DNA from: JAAXKN01 sp050258815
GTDB lineage: Bacteria; Bacteroidota; Ignavibacteria; Ignavibacteriales; SURF-24
Assembly (NCBI GenBank): GCA_050258815.1
Contig: JBLMZM010000372.1
Span: 1-9,583, forward strand
Reading direction: 5' to 3'
DNA: 9,583 bases
Below the pieces are notes generated by a model. The model was not told where the DNA came from. It ran no database searches and was given only the letters and a program-made list of their open reading frames with translations. The position numbers were made by a program, and so were the translations under genes. This document shows positions 1-6,715 of the stretch, in pieces; position 1 is the stretch's first letter; every line of letters starts with the position of its first letter.

Positions 1-1
1 A

Positions 2-832
2 TCTGATATGTATGGGCCCTTTAAGAATGAGGAACTTGTAGGCAAGGCCATCAGCGGCAGGAGACAGCAGGTAGTGCTGGCTACAAAATTCGGCATTCAG
101 CGCACGGGTGACCCGGGGGTAAGATCGGTCAACGGACGTCCGGAATACGTTAAACAGGCATGTGAGGCTTCGCTGCACAGGCTGAAAATCGATTATATAG
201 ATCTTTATTATCAGCACAGGGTTGATCCTAGCGTGCCAATCGAGGAGACTGTTGGTGCAATGTCACAATTGGTTAAAGAAGGTAAGGTTAAATACCTGGG
301 ACTCTCAGAAGCCGCCCCAAATACTATCAGGCGTGCTCAAATGACGCATCCTATCAGCGCCCTGCAAACGGAGTATTCGCTCTGGACGCGTGATCCGGAA
401 GATGAAATACTGACAACCGTCAGGGAACTGGGTATAGGTTTTGTTGCCTACAGCCCTCTTGGTAGAGGCTTTTTAACCGGACAGATCAAAAGTTTTGACG
501 ACCTGCCGCAGGACGATTTCAGGCGCAACTCCCCCCGCTTTCAGGGAGAAAACTTCCAGAAAAATCTGGATCTGGTTAAAAGGATCGAAGAGATCGCAAA
601 ATCCAGAGGCGTTACCCCCGGTCAGTTAGCACTTGCATGGGTATTGGCGCAGGGTGAAGATATTGTGCCCATTCCCGGTACAAAGAGGAGGAAATATCTT
701 GAAGAAAATGCCGGCGCTCTTAAGATTGAACTGACCAGGCAGGAGATTCAGCAGATCGATGAGGTGATACCCAAAGGTGCCGCCAGCGGCCTCAGGTACC
801 CCGAAGCTGCAATGCGAACAGTAAATATTTAG
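2..832 (+). CDS. Aldo/keto reductase, AKR13/YakC-like (5' end missing)
   Basis: This is an NAD(P)H-dependent oxidoreductase of the aldo/keto reductase superfamily, probably cytosolic, acting on an unknown aldehyde or ketone. The reading frame is open to the left edge (Ser-Asp precede the first visible Met), and MYGPFKNEELVGKA is the internal 'YG..sEelvG' block of the family. The Met at position 8 is therefore not the start, and roughly 50 N-terminal residues lie outside. Counting from that Met, the catalytic Tyr is residue 2, the catalytic Lys is in ATKFG (27) and the catalytic His in YQHRVDP (70). The catalytic Asp should lie just off the window. GLSEA (98-102), YSPLGRGFLTG (148-158) and PIPGTKR (221-227) are typical of the C-terminal barrel and cofactor-binding strands. 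The PIEETVGAM and EYSLWTRDPE blocks favour the YakC-like AKR13 group. The substrate cannot be read from sequence. The gene ends in TAG and is followed by a hairpin. Confidence 0.93.
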   Translation, partial: SDMYGPFKNEELVGKAISGRRQQVVLATKFGIQRTGDPGVRSVNGRPEYVKQACEASLHRLKIDYIDLYYQHRVDPSVPIEETVGAMSQLVKEGKVKYLGLSEAAPNTIRRAQMTHPISALQTEYSLWTRDPEDEILTTVRELGIGFVAYSPLGRGFLTGQIKSFDDLPQDDFRRNSPRFQGENFQKNLDLVKRIEEIAKSRGVTPGQLALAWVLAQGEDIVPIPGTKRRKYLEENAGALKIELTRQEIQQIDEVIPKGAASGLRYPEAAMRTVNI

Positions 833-842
833 ATGATAAAAT

Positions 843-877
843 TGGATCCTGAGGGCCGGGAGACTCCTCAGGATCCA
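843..877. terminator. Bidirectional hairpin terminator between convergent genes
   Basis: A perfect 12-bp inverted repeat (TGGATCCTGAGG at 843-854, CCTCAGGATCCA at 866-877) encloses an 11-base loop. It sits in the 66-base gap between the stop of the aldo/keto reductase and the stop of the convergent thioesterase. No long U-tract follows on the plus strand. On the minus strand the stem is followed by AATTTTAT, so it should work somewhat better for the thioesterase transcript. The perfect stem and position between two stops support a terminator shared by both strands; its efficiency is inferred. Confidence 0.7.
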
Positions 878-898
878 TAAATATTAAAGAATAACCGC

Positions 899-1348
899 TT
901 ATTCCCTGATTATCCTCACGCTTTTGTCATAGACCAGAACCGATTCATAAAAATCAGCGGGCAACGGAATGGATTTCTTTTCACTCCTGTTAATATGCAC
1001 AATTACACCGCCGCCTTTTACTATTATCCGGCCCGACTTAGTCTTTTCAACAATATGCTCAAATCCGAAGCTGGAATTTTTAATATAGCTTATACGCGTA
1101 TAAATATTTAATTCGTCGTCATAATACGCCGGTTCCATATAATCGCAGTCATTATGAGCTATCAGATAGAACTTATCTGCCGTTGCCATTTCATTCATGT
1201 CCCTGTACTGCCCGATGGCCTTTAGATATTCCAGGCGTGCAGTTTCAAAGAAATTAAAATATATGGCGTTGTTACATACACCCAGTAGGTCAATTTCATG
1301 GAACTGCACCTTAAGAGTTACTTTATGCCGGAAGTTTTCAGTAGTCAT
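899..1348 (-). CDS. Acyl-CoA thioesterase, 4HBT/YbgC-like hot-dog fold
   Basis: This 149-residue protein matches the single hot-dog thioesterases of the 4-hydroxybenzoyl-CoA thioesterase/YbgC family, which hydrolyse acyl-CoA thioesters in the cytosol as oligomers. The N-terminal block FHEIDLLGVCNNAIYFNFFE (16-35) corresponds to the family pattern 'DxDxxGHvnNaxYxxxxExaR'. Asp20 is the expected catalytic residue, followed by Asn27, Tyr30, Glu35 and Arg38. The usual His after the Gly is replaced (GVCNN rather than GHVNN), a variation seen within the family. The middle part (about 70-125) alternates as expected for the hot-dog sheet. The ATG lies 12 bases beyond the stop of the threonine aldolase gene, with a weak GGGG-type purine stretch before it, so the two are probably co-transcribed. 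The acyl group is not predictable, and I see no metabolic link to the aldolase beyond proximity. Confidence 0.85.
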   Translation of the reverse strand: MTTENFRHKVTLKVQFHEIDLLGVCNNAIYFNFFETARLEYLKAIGQYRDMNEMATADKFYLIAHNDCDYMEPAYYDDELNIYTRISYIKNSSFGFEHIVEKTKSGRIIVKGGGVIVHINRSEKKSIPLPADFYESVLVYDKSVRIIRE

Positions 1349-1360
1349 TATTCCCCGGCC

Positions 1361-2392
1361 TTAAGAAAATACTTCTTCAAGTATGGAAATTGCCTGCTGA
1401 ACCTCTTCAAAACTGACGTCCAGGTGGGTTACTATTCTAAGCGAATCTATTTTTCCGCCCGAGATCAGGAGTCCTTTTTCCCTGCATTTTTCCATTGCAG
1501 TTTCGGGCTTTACGTTAAGCGGCCTGAAAATCAGTATATTTGTCTGTACCGAAGCCATGTCGATTTCGAGATTCGGGTTCTGCGCTATACTTTTTGCTAT
1601 CAGGCAAGTCTTTTCATGGTCCTCTTTCAGTCTTTCCCTATTGTTCTGTAGCGCATATAATCCAGCGGCAGCCAGTATACCAGCCTGCCTCATACCGCCT
1701 CCCCATGCCTTGCGAACCCTGAAAGCCTTTTCAATAAAATCCTTGCTGCCAGCTATAATTGACCCCACCGGGGCACCGAGTCCCTTTGACAGGCAGCATG
1801 AAACTGAATCAAAATGACCGGCGTACTCGCTCACCGATATTCCGGTTGCAGCTGAAGCATTCCATATCCTGGCACCATCCAGATGGAACAGCAGGTCATA
1901 CTTTCTGGCCAGTTTTTCGAGGGCTATAATGTTTTCCAGGGGATGTATCGTACCGCCTGCCCTGTTGTGCGTGTTTTCAACTTCAATTAATTTAGTCTTG
2001 GGCATATAATATGCACTTTTAGGACGGATCATCGGCTCCACCTGTTCAGGAGTGATGACTCCCCTGCTGCCAACTATTGGCAGTAGCTGAATGCCGCTTA
2101 AAACTGCCGGAGATCCCGATTCATAGTTAAAAATGTGGGCATCCATTTCGCAGATTACCTCATCGCCCGGATCAGTTGAAACATTCAGGCACAGCTGGTT
2201 GCCCAGGGTTCCGCTGGTAACAAAAAGGGCGGCTTCCTTTCCCAGGAGTTCTGCTGCGTAAGACTGCAGTTTATTAATAGTTGGATCCTCCTTAAATACG
2301 TCATCACCCACTTCGGCATCATACATTGCCTTGCGCATCGCCCCGGAAGGACGCGTTACGGTATCGCTCCTCAGATCAATTAATTTTTTCAT
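1361..2392 (-). CDS. ltaE: Low-specificity L-threonine aldolase (PLP-dependent)
   Basis: This protein should cleave L-threonine or L-allo-threonine to glycine and acetaldehyde. It belongs to the beta-eliminating lyase/threonine aldolase family of fold-type I PLP enzymes, and 343 residues is the usual full length. Family signatures run in order: N-terminal DLRSDTVTRPSGAMRKAM (6-23) with VGDDVFKEDP (28-37); the phosphate-binding SGTLGNQ (60-66); His86 in the position that stacks on the PLP ring; ENTHNRAGG (139-147); HLDGARIWNA (170-179) with Asp172 contacting the PLP nitrogen; the Schiff-base Lys203 in SCCLSKGLGAPVGS; GGGMRQAG (231-238); and RIVTHLDV (319-326) near the C terminus. The start is supported by AAGGGA nine bases upstream and by the conserved N terminus. 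It is the first gene of a two-gene unit with the thioesterase. The symbol is by family resemblance; closely related paralogues of other aldol specificity cannot be excluded. Confidence 0.93.
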   Translation of the reverse strand: MKKLIDLRSDTVTRPSGAMRKAMYDAEVGDDVFKEDPTINKLQSYAAELLGKEAALFVTSGTLGNQLCLNVSTDPGDEVICEMDAHIFNYESGSPAVLSGIQLLPIVGSRGVITPEQVEPMIRPKSAYYMPKTKLIEVENTHNRAGGTIHPLENIIALEKLARKYDLLFHLDGARIWNASAATGISVSEYAGHFDSVSCCLSKGLGAPVGSIIAGSKDFIEKAFRVRKAWGGGMRQAGILAAAGLYALQNNRERLKEDHEKTCLIAKSIAQNPNLEIDMASVQTNILIFRPLNVKPETAMEKCREKGLLISGGKIDSLRIVTHLDVSFEEVQQAISILEEVFS

Positions 2393-2443
2393 GCTGTTTT
2401 ATCCCTTGCCTTTTCTAAATTCGAAAGAATATTTTATAATTTC

Positions 2444-2451
2444 CAAAAATA
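2444..2451 (-). promoter_or_regulatory. Candidate Bacteroidota-type -7 element for the threonine aldolase unit
   Basis: Read on the minus strand this is TATTTTTG, matching the TAnnTTTG -7 consensus of Bacteroidota sigma factors. It lies about 50 bases upstream of the aldolase ATG. The nearest upstream TTG is only 14 bases away, shorter than the usual spacing of about 19-21, so the -33 half is not convincing. The region is AT-rich, so a chance match is possible. Confidence 0.4.
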
Positions 2452-2492
2452 GTGAAATCTTCCCACAATATCGCCTCATAATTTAAAACAAA

Positions 2493-2523
2493 AAAAGCCG
2501 GCATAGTAATTATGCCGGCTTTT
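2493..2523 (-). terminator. Rho-independent terminator of secDF
   Basis: A perfect 13-bp inverted repeat (AAAAGCCGGCATA at 2493-2505 and its complement at 2511-2523) has a 5-base loop. Read on the minus strand, the GC-rich stem is followed by a run of seven T residues and TTTT after one G, a textbook intrinsic terminator. It starts 16 bases after the secF stop codon, so it ends the secDF transcript and insulates the downstream threonine aldolase gene. Confidence 0.93.
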
Positions 2524-2539
2524 ATAGTGTGAACTAAAC

Positions 2540-3679
2540 TTAAAATTCAATCTTTTTCTTTGACCTTTGTGCATATTCAAGTACAATTGCGCTTGCCACG
2601 AATACTGATGAATATGTACCGGTAATAATACCGAAGAACAGTGTGAACGAGAAGGCTCTTAATACTTCACCACCAAAGATCAGAAGCACCAGACAGGACA
2701 TTAATGTGGTACCACCGGTCAGGACTGTACGGCTCATAGTATCATTAATAGCCTTGTTCATAGCTATTTCCAGGGGTTCTGATTTATGCAGCTTGAGGCG
2801 TTCCCTAACTCTGTCAAACACGATCACCGTGTCGTTAACTGAGTAACCGATCAGCGTCAGGAATGCAGCAACCACGGTCAGGTTAATTTCCAGGTTAAGT
2901 CCCGGTATAACGTTATAAAGTGCTGCATACAGACCCAGAGTGATCAAAACGTCATGGAACAAAGCAACTACCGCTCCAAATGCGAATATGAACTTGAACC
3001 GGAAAGCCAGGTAGATCAGAATTCCTATGAGAGACAAAAACACCGAGATCAATGCTTTGGTCTTCAATTCGTTTCCAACTTTAGGACCAACCTTATCCTC
3101 TTTTAACACCTGGAATGAATTGCCAGGCATCTTTTCTTTCAGATTCTCTTTCAGCCACTCTGAAATACCGATTCGGACAACCATCTTTGTATTAGTGACC
3201 TCTTCAGAGAATCTGGCCGTCTGATAACCATCGATAAACATCCTGGCAATAACTGCATTGGCAGTATCAGGATTATTAAAAGCGTATGTAACTGAATTAG
3301 CCGTTGTATCAACAATCTGCTTCTGAAGTCCGGGGAAATTCTGGTCGATTGCTGCACTTATGCCGCTAATTACGCGCGGGAAGATATTCCTTGGAATTTC
3401 CTGCTGTTCGGTTCTTAAAAGTATACCGCTGCTCTGACCGAACGTTTTTAATTCAACTTCACCAAGGCCGATGTTATTTACATACTCTCTGACCTGGGAA
3501 ATATTTACCGGTTTCTGGAACTGAAGCGCAATTTCAGTACCGCCCTTAAAATCGATACCGAAAATAAGGCCCCTGAAAACGACACTTACTAAACCGACCA
3601 AAAAAAACAGGGCCGAGAGGAAATAGAAAAATTTCCTCTTACCCATAAAATCAACGTTTAAGTTATGAAATATCCGCAT
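2540..3679 (-). CDS. secF: Protein translocase subunit SecF
   Basis: SecF partners SecD in the inner membrane and uses the proton motive force to help pull exported proteins out of the SecYEG channel on the periplasmic side. The first membrane segment (about 14-34) is followed by GIDFKGGTEI (41-50), the SecF counterpart of the SecD GLDLQGG motif. A periplasmic P1 domain extends to about 200. VGPKVGNELK (197-206) leads into the five-helix membrane bundle (about 207-225, 229-254, 264-287, 322-337, 345-368). The RND-like TM4 signature GYSVNDTVIVFDRVRE (278-293) and the following NDTMSRTVLTGGTTL block are intact. At 379 residues it is longer than the roughly 300-320 of many SecF proteins, with the extra length in the P1 domain (about 95-160). 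The ATG is set by a good AAGGAG ten bases upstream, 28 bases after the secD stop, so translation follows secD in one transcript. Confidence 0.97.
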   Translation of the reverse strand: MRIFHNLNVDFMGKRKFFYFLSALFFLVGLVSVVFRGLIFGIDFKGGTEIALQFQKPVNISQVREYVNNIGLGEVELKTFGQSSGILLRTEQQEIPRNIFPRVISGISAAIDQNFPGLQKQIVDTTANSVTYAFNNPDTANAVIARMFIDGYQTARFSEEVTNTKMVVRIGISEWLKENLKEKMPGNSFQVLKEDKVGPKVGNELKTKALISVFLSLIGILIYLAFRFKFIFAFGAVVALFHDVLITLGLYAALYNVIPGLNLEINLTVVAAFLTLIGYSVNDTVIVFDRVRERLKLHKSEPLEIAMNKAINDTMSRTVLTGGTTLMSCLVLLIFGGEVLRAFSFTLFFGIITGTYSSVFVASAIVLEYAQRSKKKIEF

Positions 3680-3707
3680 TTATTTTATTCTCCTTAAAAT
3701 CCGATTA

Positions 3708-5627
3708 TTAACCAATGGTAATTTTGGCGCCTCTGGCAATCATAAAATCATAAACCAGGCGTGCTACGATTAATGCACTGAACATACTGACAATAATTCC
3801 AATCATTAAAGTAAGAGCGAATCCCTGAACCGGACCGCTGCCGCCGAACTGATAAAGAATCAATCCGGTAATGAATGTTGTAATGTTGGAATCTATGATA
3901 GCAGAGTATGAATTGGCAAATCCGCTGTCAACAGCAGCCTTTAATGTCTTGCCAGTTGCCAACTCTTCCCTGATTCTTTCAAAAATTAGCACATTGGCAT
4001 CAACCGCCATACCCATGGTCAACACTATACCTGCGATACCGGGTAAAGTTAATGTTGCGCTGAATCCGGCCAGAATACCCATAATAATGAGTATTGTAAT
4101 AAATAATCCAAGATCTGCAATTGCACCGGATCTCTGATAATAAACGATCATGAAGATAGCTATAAACAGGTAGCCTATCAGTGCTGAATTAAGTCCCTGG
4201 TAAACTGAGTCGGTACCCAAAGAAGGACCAACGATTCTTTCTTCAATAATTTCTACCGGAGCGGGCAACGCACCTGCCTTAAGCACGATTTCAATCAGTT
4301 TTGCCTCGTCCATATCCTTCATACCGGTAATCTGTGAGCTTCCGTTTGGAATCTTACCCTGAACGGTAGGAGCTGAATAAACGAAATTATCGAGCACGAT
4401 AGCAATACGTTTTCCGACGTTTGAACCTGTTATTCTTGCCCAGTCCCTCGAACCCTCTGCATTCATCTGCATTGTTACTTCAGCTCCTGAAGTATTGGGA
4501 TCGATACTGGCGCGGGCTTCAGTAATAGTGCCGCCCGTTAATTCAGGGGTCTTATTGACCATATACAGCAGGCGGTATTTTCCACCGTCTTCTCCCGTAA
4601 TCGGCTTGGCAGAATAGAGGAATTCAACGTTATCAGGGATTACCCTCTTAACTTCAGGACGGTTCAGCATGAGGTCGAGTCTGCCTCTGTCTGTTTCCTT
4701 TACGTAAGCTTCAGCGCTCTGGGCTCCCTGAGGGATCATTGCAACAGCAAAGAATGGATGCTGTTTTGCAAACTCTTCTTTATTCAATTCTTTTTGTGTA
4801 GTATCTTTCCTGGCAGCTGTTTTGCCCTGGGCCTTGAGTGAATCGGAAAGTGTAGAATCCGATTTGATGGTACCGGCCAGGACTTCATCAACCCTCTGCA
4901 TTATGCCGACTGTAAAATTCGGGTCCTTTAACAGCTTGAATTCCAGCAGAGCACTTCCCTGCAGAAGATGCTTTGCTTCCTCTTCTTTTGCAACACCAGG
5001 TAATTCAACTATAATACGGCGTGATCCCTGTTTCTGGATGCTGGGTTCTGATACACCGTACTGGTCAACACGGTTACGGATAATTTCCTGAGCACGTGAG
5101 ACCGCATCGTCGGCCTGTTTGCGTAACTTAGAGATAATATCATTATCACTTTCCCTGATGGTACCGAAGTAACGGCTTAATCTGATCCCTTTATCTTTCA
5201 GTTTCTGTGATAAGACTGTGACTATATCCTGATCACTTACCTTAACTTCGTTTTCAGCTTCCTGCAAGGCCTGCCTGAAGTTTGAGTCAGGGTCCTTAGC
5301 AAGTTTCTTGAGCATTTCTGTGGTATTTACTTCCATAACCATATACATACCGCCCTGAAGATCAAGACCCAGTTTGAGTCTTTTTGCGCGGTCTTTTGCA
5401 TATGTCGGATTGTTAACTCTGACACTGTCGGCAACTGCTTCTTCGATATTCTGAAGTTTGTCGGCACTGATTTTGGGATTGGCCTGCTTGACACTATCCC
5501 TTACATGCTCCTGGATCTTTTCGATCTTTTGATTATTTCTGTAATCCGCATAGGTATAATGCAGCAAGTACAAACTTAATGCGATAGCACCAAGTATGAG
5601 AATGATTCTAAATCTAAATTCTTTCAT
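3708..5627 (-). CDS. secD: Protein translocase subunit SecD
   Basis: SecD is the larger half of the SecDF proton-driven export motor in the inner membrane. At 639 residues it has an N-terminal membrane segment (7-24), a charged stretch predicted helical (30-80), the signature GLDLQGGMYMVMEV (87-100), and a large periplasmic P1 domain to about 470. That domain includes RNRVDQYGVSEPSIQKQGSRRIIVELPG (184-211) and the conserved head around GAEVTMQMNAEGSRDWARIT. Then come five membrane segments: about 477-495, 503-520, 525-550, 577-593 and 603-627. TM4 carries GMAVDANVLIFERIREE (539-555), with Asp543 at the position of the essential membrane Asp of the family. Residues about 255-290 form a polar, Ser/Lys/Thr-rich insertion of low complexity. 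No clear Shine-Dalgarno sequence precedes the ATG. Separate secD and secF genes contrast with the fused secDF common in Bacteroidota; yajC is not adjacent in this window. Confidence 0.97.
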   Translation of the reverse strand: MKEFRFRIILILGAIALSLYLLHYTYADYRNNQKIEKIQEHVRDSVKQANPKISADKLQNIEEAVADSVRVNNPTYAKDRAKRLKLGLDLQGGMYMVMEVNTTEMLKKLAKDPDSNFRQALQEAENEVKVSDQDIVTVLSQKLKDKGIRLSRYFGTIRESDNDIISKLRKQADDAVSRAQEIIRNRVDQYGVSEPSIQKQGSRRIIVELPGVAKEEEAKHLLQGSALLEFKLLKDPNFTVGIMQRVDEVLAGTIKSDSTLSDSLKAQGKTAARKDTTQKELNKEEFAKQHPFFAVAMIPQGAQSAEAYVKETDRGRLDLMLNRPEVKRVIPDNVEFLYSAKPITGEDGGKYRLLYMVNKTPELTGGTITEARASIDPNTSGAEVTMQMNAEGSRDWARITGSNVGKRIAIVLDNFVYSAPTVQGKIPNGSSQITGMKDMDEAKLIEIVLKAGALPAPVEIIEERIVGPSLGTDSVYQGLNSALIGYLFIAIFMIVYYQRSGAIADLGLFITILIIMGILAGFSATLTLPGIAGIVLTMGMAVDANVLIFERIREELATGKTLKAAVDSGFANSYSAIIDSNITTFITGLILYQFGGSGPVQGFALTLMIGIIVSMFSALIVARLVYDFMIARGAKITIG

Positions 5628-5679
5628 AGCTCTGCTGGTTTTTTAAGAAAATAACAAGTTACAATTATTTAAGATGCTT

Positions 5680-5708
5680 AATATATGCCGTTACCGTAAA
5701 AAAATCAA
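5680..5708 (-). promoter_or_regulatory. Candidate sigma70-like promoter of secDF
   Basis: On the minus strand, TTGATT (5708-5703) and TATATT (5685-5680) are separated by exactly 17 bases and fit the classical -35/-10 pattern with few mismatches. A start near 5673 would give a leader of about 45 bases before secD. This would let secDF be transcribed independently of the rlmN-side genes. The flanking sequence is AT-rich (the spacer begins with five Ts), so a chance match remains possible. Confidence 0.5.
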
Positions 5709-5750
5709 TCAAAATGAGGGGGAGCACACTTATTTTGCATGCATGGCCAG

Positions 5751-6287
5751 TTACCCCAGATCAAAGATCCTGCGGAACTCAAAAATGGACACGCCGTAAG
5801 CTACCGCAACATTCAGTGATTGTTTAATTCCGAACTGGGGAATTTCCACCGAAAAATCGCATAAATCAATTAAATCCTGTGAAACGCCGCTGATTTCATT
5901 GCCCACGATCAGGCATAATGGAAAAACTTCAGGTTTCAGCTGGTAGTAAACCTTACTTTTGCTGGTCTGCTCCAGAGCACAAATTTTAACACCCCTGCTT
6001 TTTAATTCAAGCACGGCCTCACGGGGATCCTTTACGTATTCCCACTCAACGCTTTCTGTTGAGCCAAGGGCGGTCTTCAGTATTTCTTTCTTGGGGGGAT
6101 GCGGTGTATAGCCGCAAAGATAAAGTTTTTGTATCATCGCACCGTCTGAGGTCCTGAATATGGAACCCACATTGTAGGTGCTCCTGATATTATCCAGCAG
6201 GACATAAACAGGCATTTTTCTTACCTGGTGCAGCGTGTCAAGTGTGCTGCGGTTTAGCGATATTTCATCGTGAGTGAGTTTTTTCAT
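5751..6287 (-). CDS. SpoU/TrmH-family RNA 2'-O-methyltransferase (SPOUT), short form
   Basis: This protein should transfer a methyl group from S-adenosylmethionine to a ribose 2'-OH of tRNA or rRNA. All three motifs of the SpoU (TrmH) branch of the knotted SPOUT fold are present. Motif 1 is in LDNIRSTYNVGSIFRTSDGA (31-50), with Asn39 and Arg45. Motif 2 is LIVGNEISGVSQDLI (126-140), with Asn130, Glu131 and Gly134. Motif 3 is IPQFGIKQSLNVAVAYGV (149-166), with the SLNV core that forms the knot and cofactor pocket. At 178 residues it is essentially the catalytic domain plus a short N-terminal helix, without the longer RNA-binding extensions of RlmB or classical TrmH, so the target nucleotide cannot be assigned. 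It begins 30 bases after the transporter stop on the same strand. No Shine-Dalgarno sequence is visible before the ATG, where the sequence is AT-rich. Confidence 0.92.
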   Translation of the reverse strand: MKKLTHDEISLNRSTLDTLHQVRKMPVYVLLDNIRSTYNVGSIFRTSDGAMIQKLYLCGYTPHPPKKEILKTALGSTESVEWEYVKDPREAVLELKSRGVKICALEQTSKSKVYYQLKPEVFPLCLIVGNEISGVSQDLIDLCDFSVEIPQFGIKQSLNVAVAYGVSIFEFRRIFDLG

Positions 6288-6317
6288 TCTATATATATGT
6301 GAATTTTTAAGAAATCC

Positions 6318-6638
6318 TTAATGATTCGATGTAAACTTGAGTCCGATTACTCCGGAAATGATCAGCATAAGGCATAATATCCTTACAACCTCTCTGGATT
6401 CACCGAAATAGAGCATACCGTAAAAAGCAGTTCCAGCTGCTCCGATGCCCGTCCAGATAACATAAGCCGTACCTATGGGCAGGCTTTTGGATGCCTGTGA
6501 GAGAAATACAAAGCTAAGAAGCATTGCAATAACAGTAAAAATTGTTGGGACCGGCTTGCTCAGCCCCTCGCTGTATTTTAAGCCGACGGCCCAGGAAACC
6601 TCAAAGATGCTAGCAATTATAAGATAAAACCATGCCAT
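6318..6638 (-). CDS. Small multidrug resistance transporter, Gdx (SugE)-type, probable guanidinium exporter
   Basis: This is a 106-residue, four-helix inner-membrane protein of the SMR family, which works as an antiparallel dimer exchanging protons for small cations. The helices are about 2-20, 29-49, 56-76 and 84-102. It resembles the Gdx/SugE branch more than EmrE/Qac: FEVSWAVGLKYSEG (12-25) and GTAYVIWTGIGAAGTA (56-71) are characteristic. The binding-site residues known from Gdx proteins are in place: the proton/substrate Glu13, Trp16, Ser42, Tyr59 and Trp62. Export of guanidinium, or of small quaternary ammonium compounds as a side activity, is inferred from this subtype. A GGAG lies 13 bases before the ATG, a rather long spacing. 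It has its own candidate promoter in the gap after rlmN. Gdx genes are often controlled by guanidine riboswitches, but I see none in the short leader. A single gene like this can also be half of a heterodimeric pair, but no second copy is present. Confidence 0.9.
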   Translation of the reverse strand: MAWFYLIIASIFEVSWAVGLKYSEGLSKPVPTIFTVIAMLLSFVFLSQASKSLPIGTAYVIWTGIGAAGTAFYGMLYFGESREVVRILCLMLIISGVIGLKFTSNH

Positions 6639-6672
6639 AGCGCGTAATTTACTCCGGGAATTTTAAGAAATG

Positions 6673-6703
6673 CAAAGATATGCCTATTGTCCACAACATT
6701 CAA
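6673..6703 (-). promoter_or_regulatory. Candidate Bacteroidota-type promoter of the SMR transporter gene
   Basis: On the minus strand, TTG (6703-6701) is followed after 20 bases by TATCTTTG (6680-6673), matching the TTG/TAnnTTTG arrangement of Bacteroidota housekeeping promoters. Both halves lie in the 77-base gap between the rlmN stop and the transporter start, with transcription expected to begin about 25-30 bases before the ATG. The spacer contains a short dyad, TTGTGGACAA, too small to call an operator. Confidence 0.6.
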
Positions 6704-6715
6704 GGATTCATGCAA

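Noticed and set aside
8..10. ATG at position 8 as the start of the aldo/keto reductase
   Set aside because: The sequence after it is an internal conserved block of the family and the frame is open upstream, so the gene begins outside the window.
1298..1817. Plus-strand open frames of 60-117 codons opposite the threonine aldolase and thioesterase genes
   Set aside because: They lie antisense to well-conserved genes, have no recognisable domain or Shine-Dalgarno sequence, and look like codon-bias shadows.
2643..5091. Several short open frames inside secD and secF on either strand
   Set aside because: The secD and secF frames are complete and carry all family motifs; the overlapping frames show no protein-like features.
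5628..5750. Possible terminator between the TrmH-like gene and secD
   Set aside because: There is a T-run and a small TGCATGCA palindrome, but I find no GC-rich stem directly before the T-run. The T-run forms the spacer of the candidate secD promoter, so I do not call a terminator.
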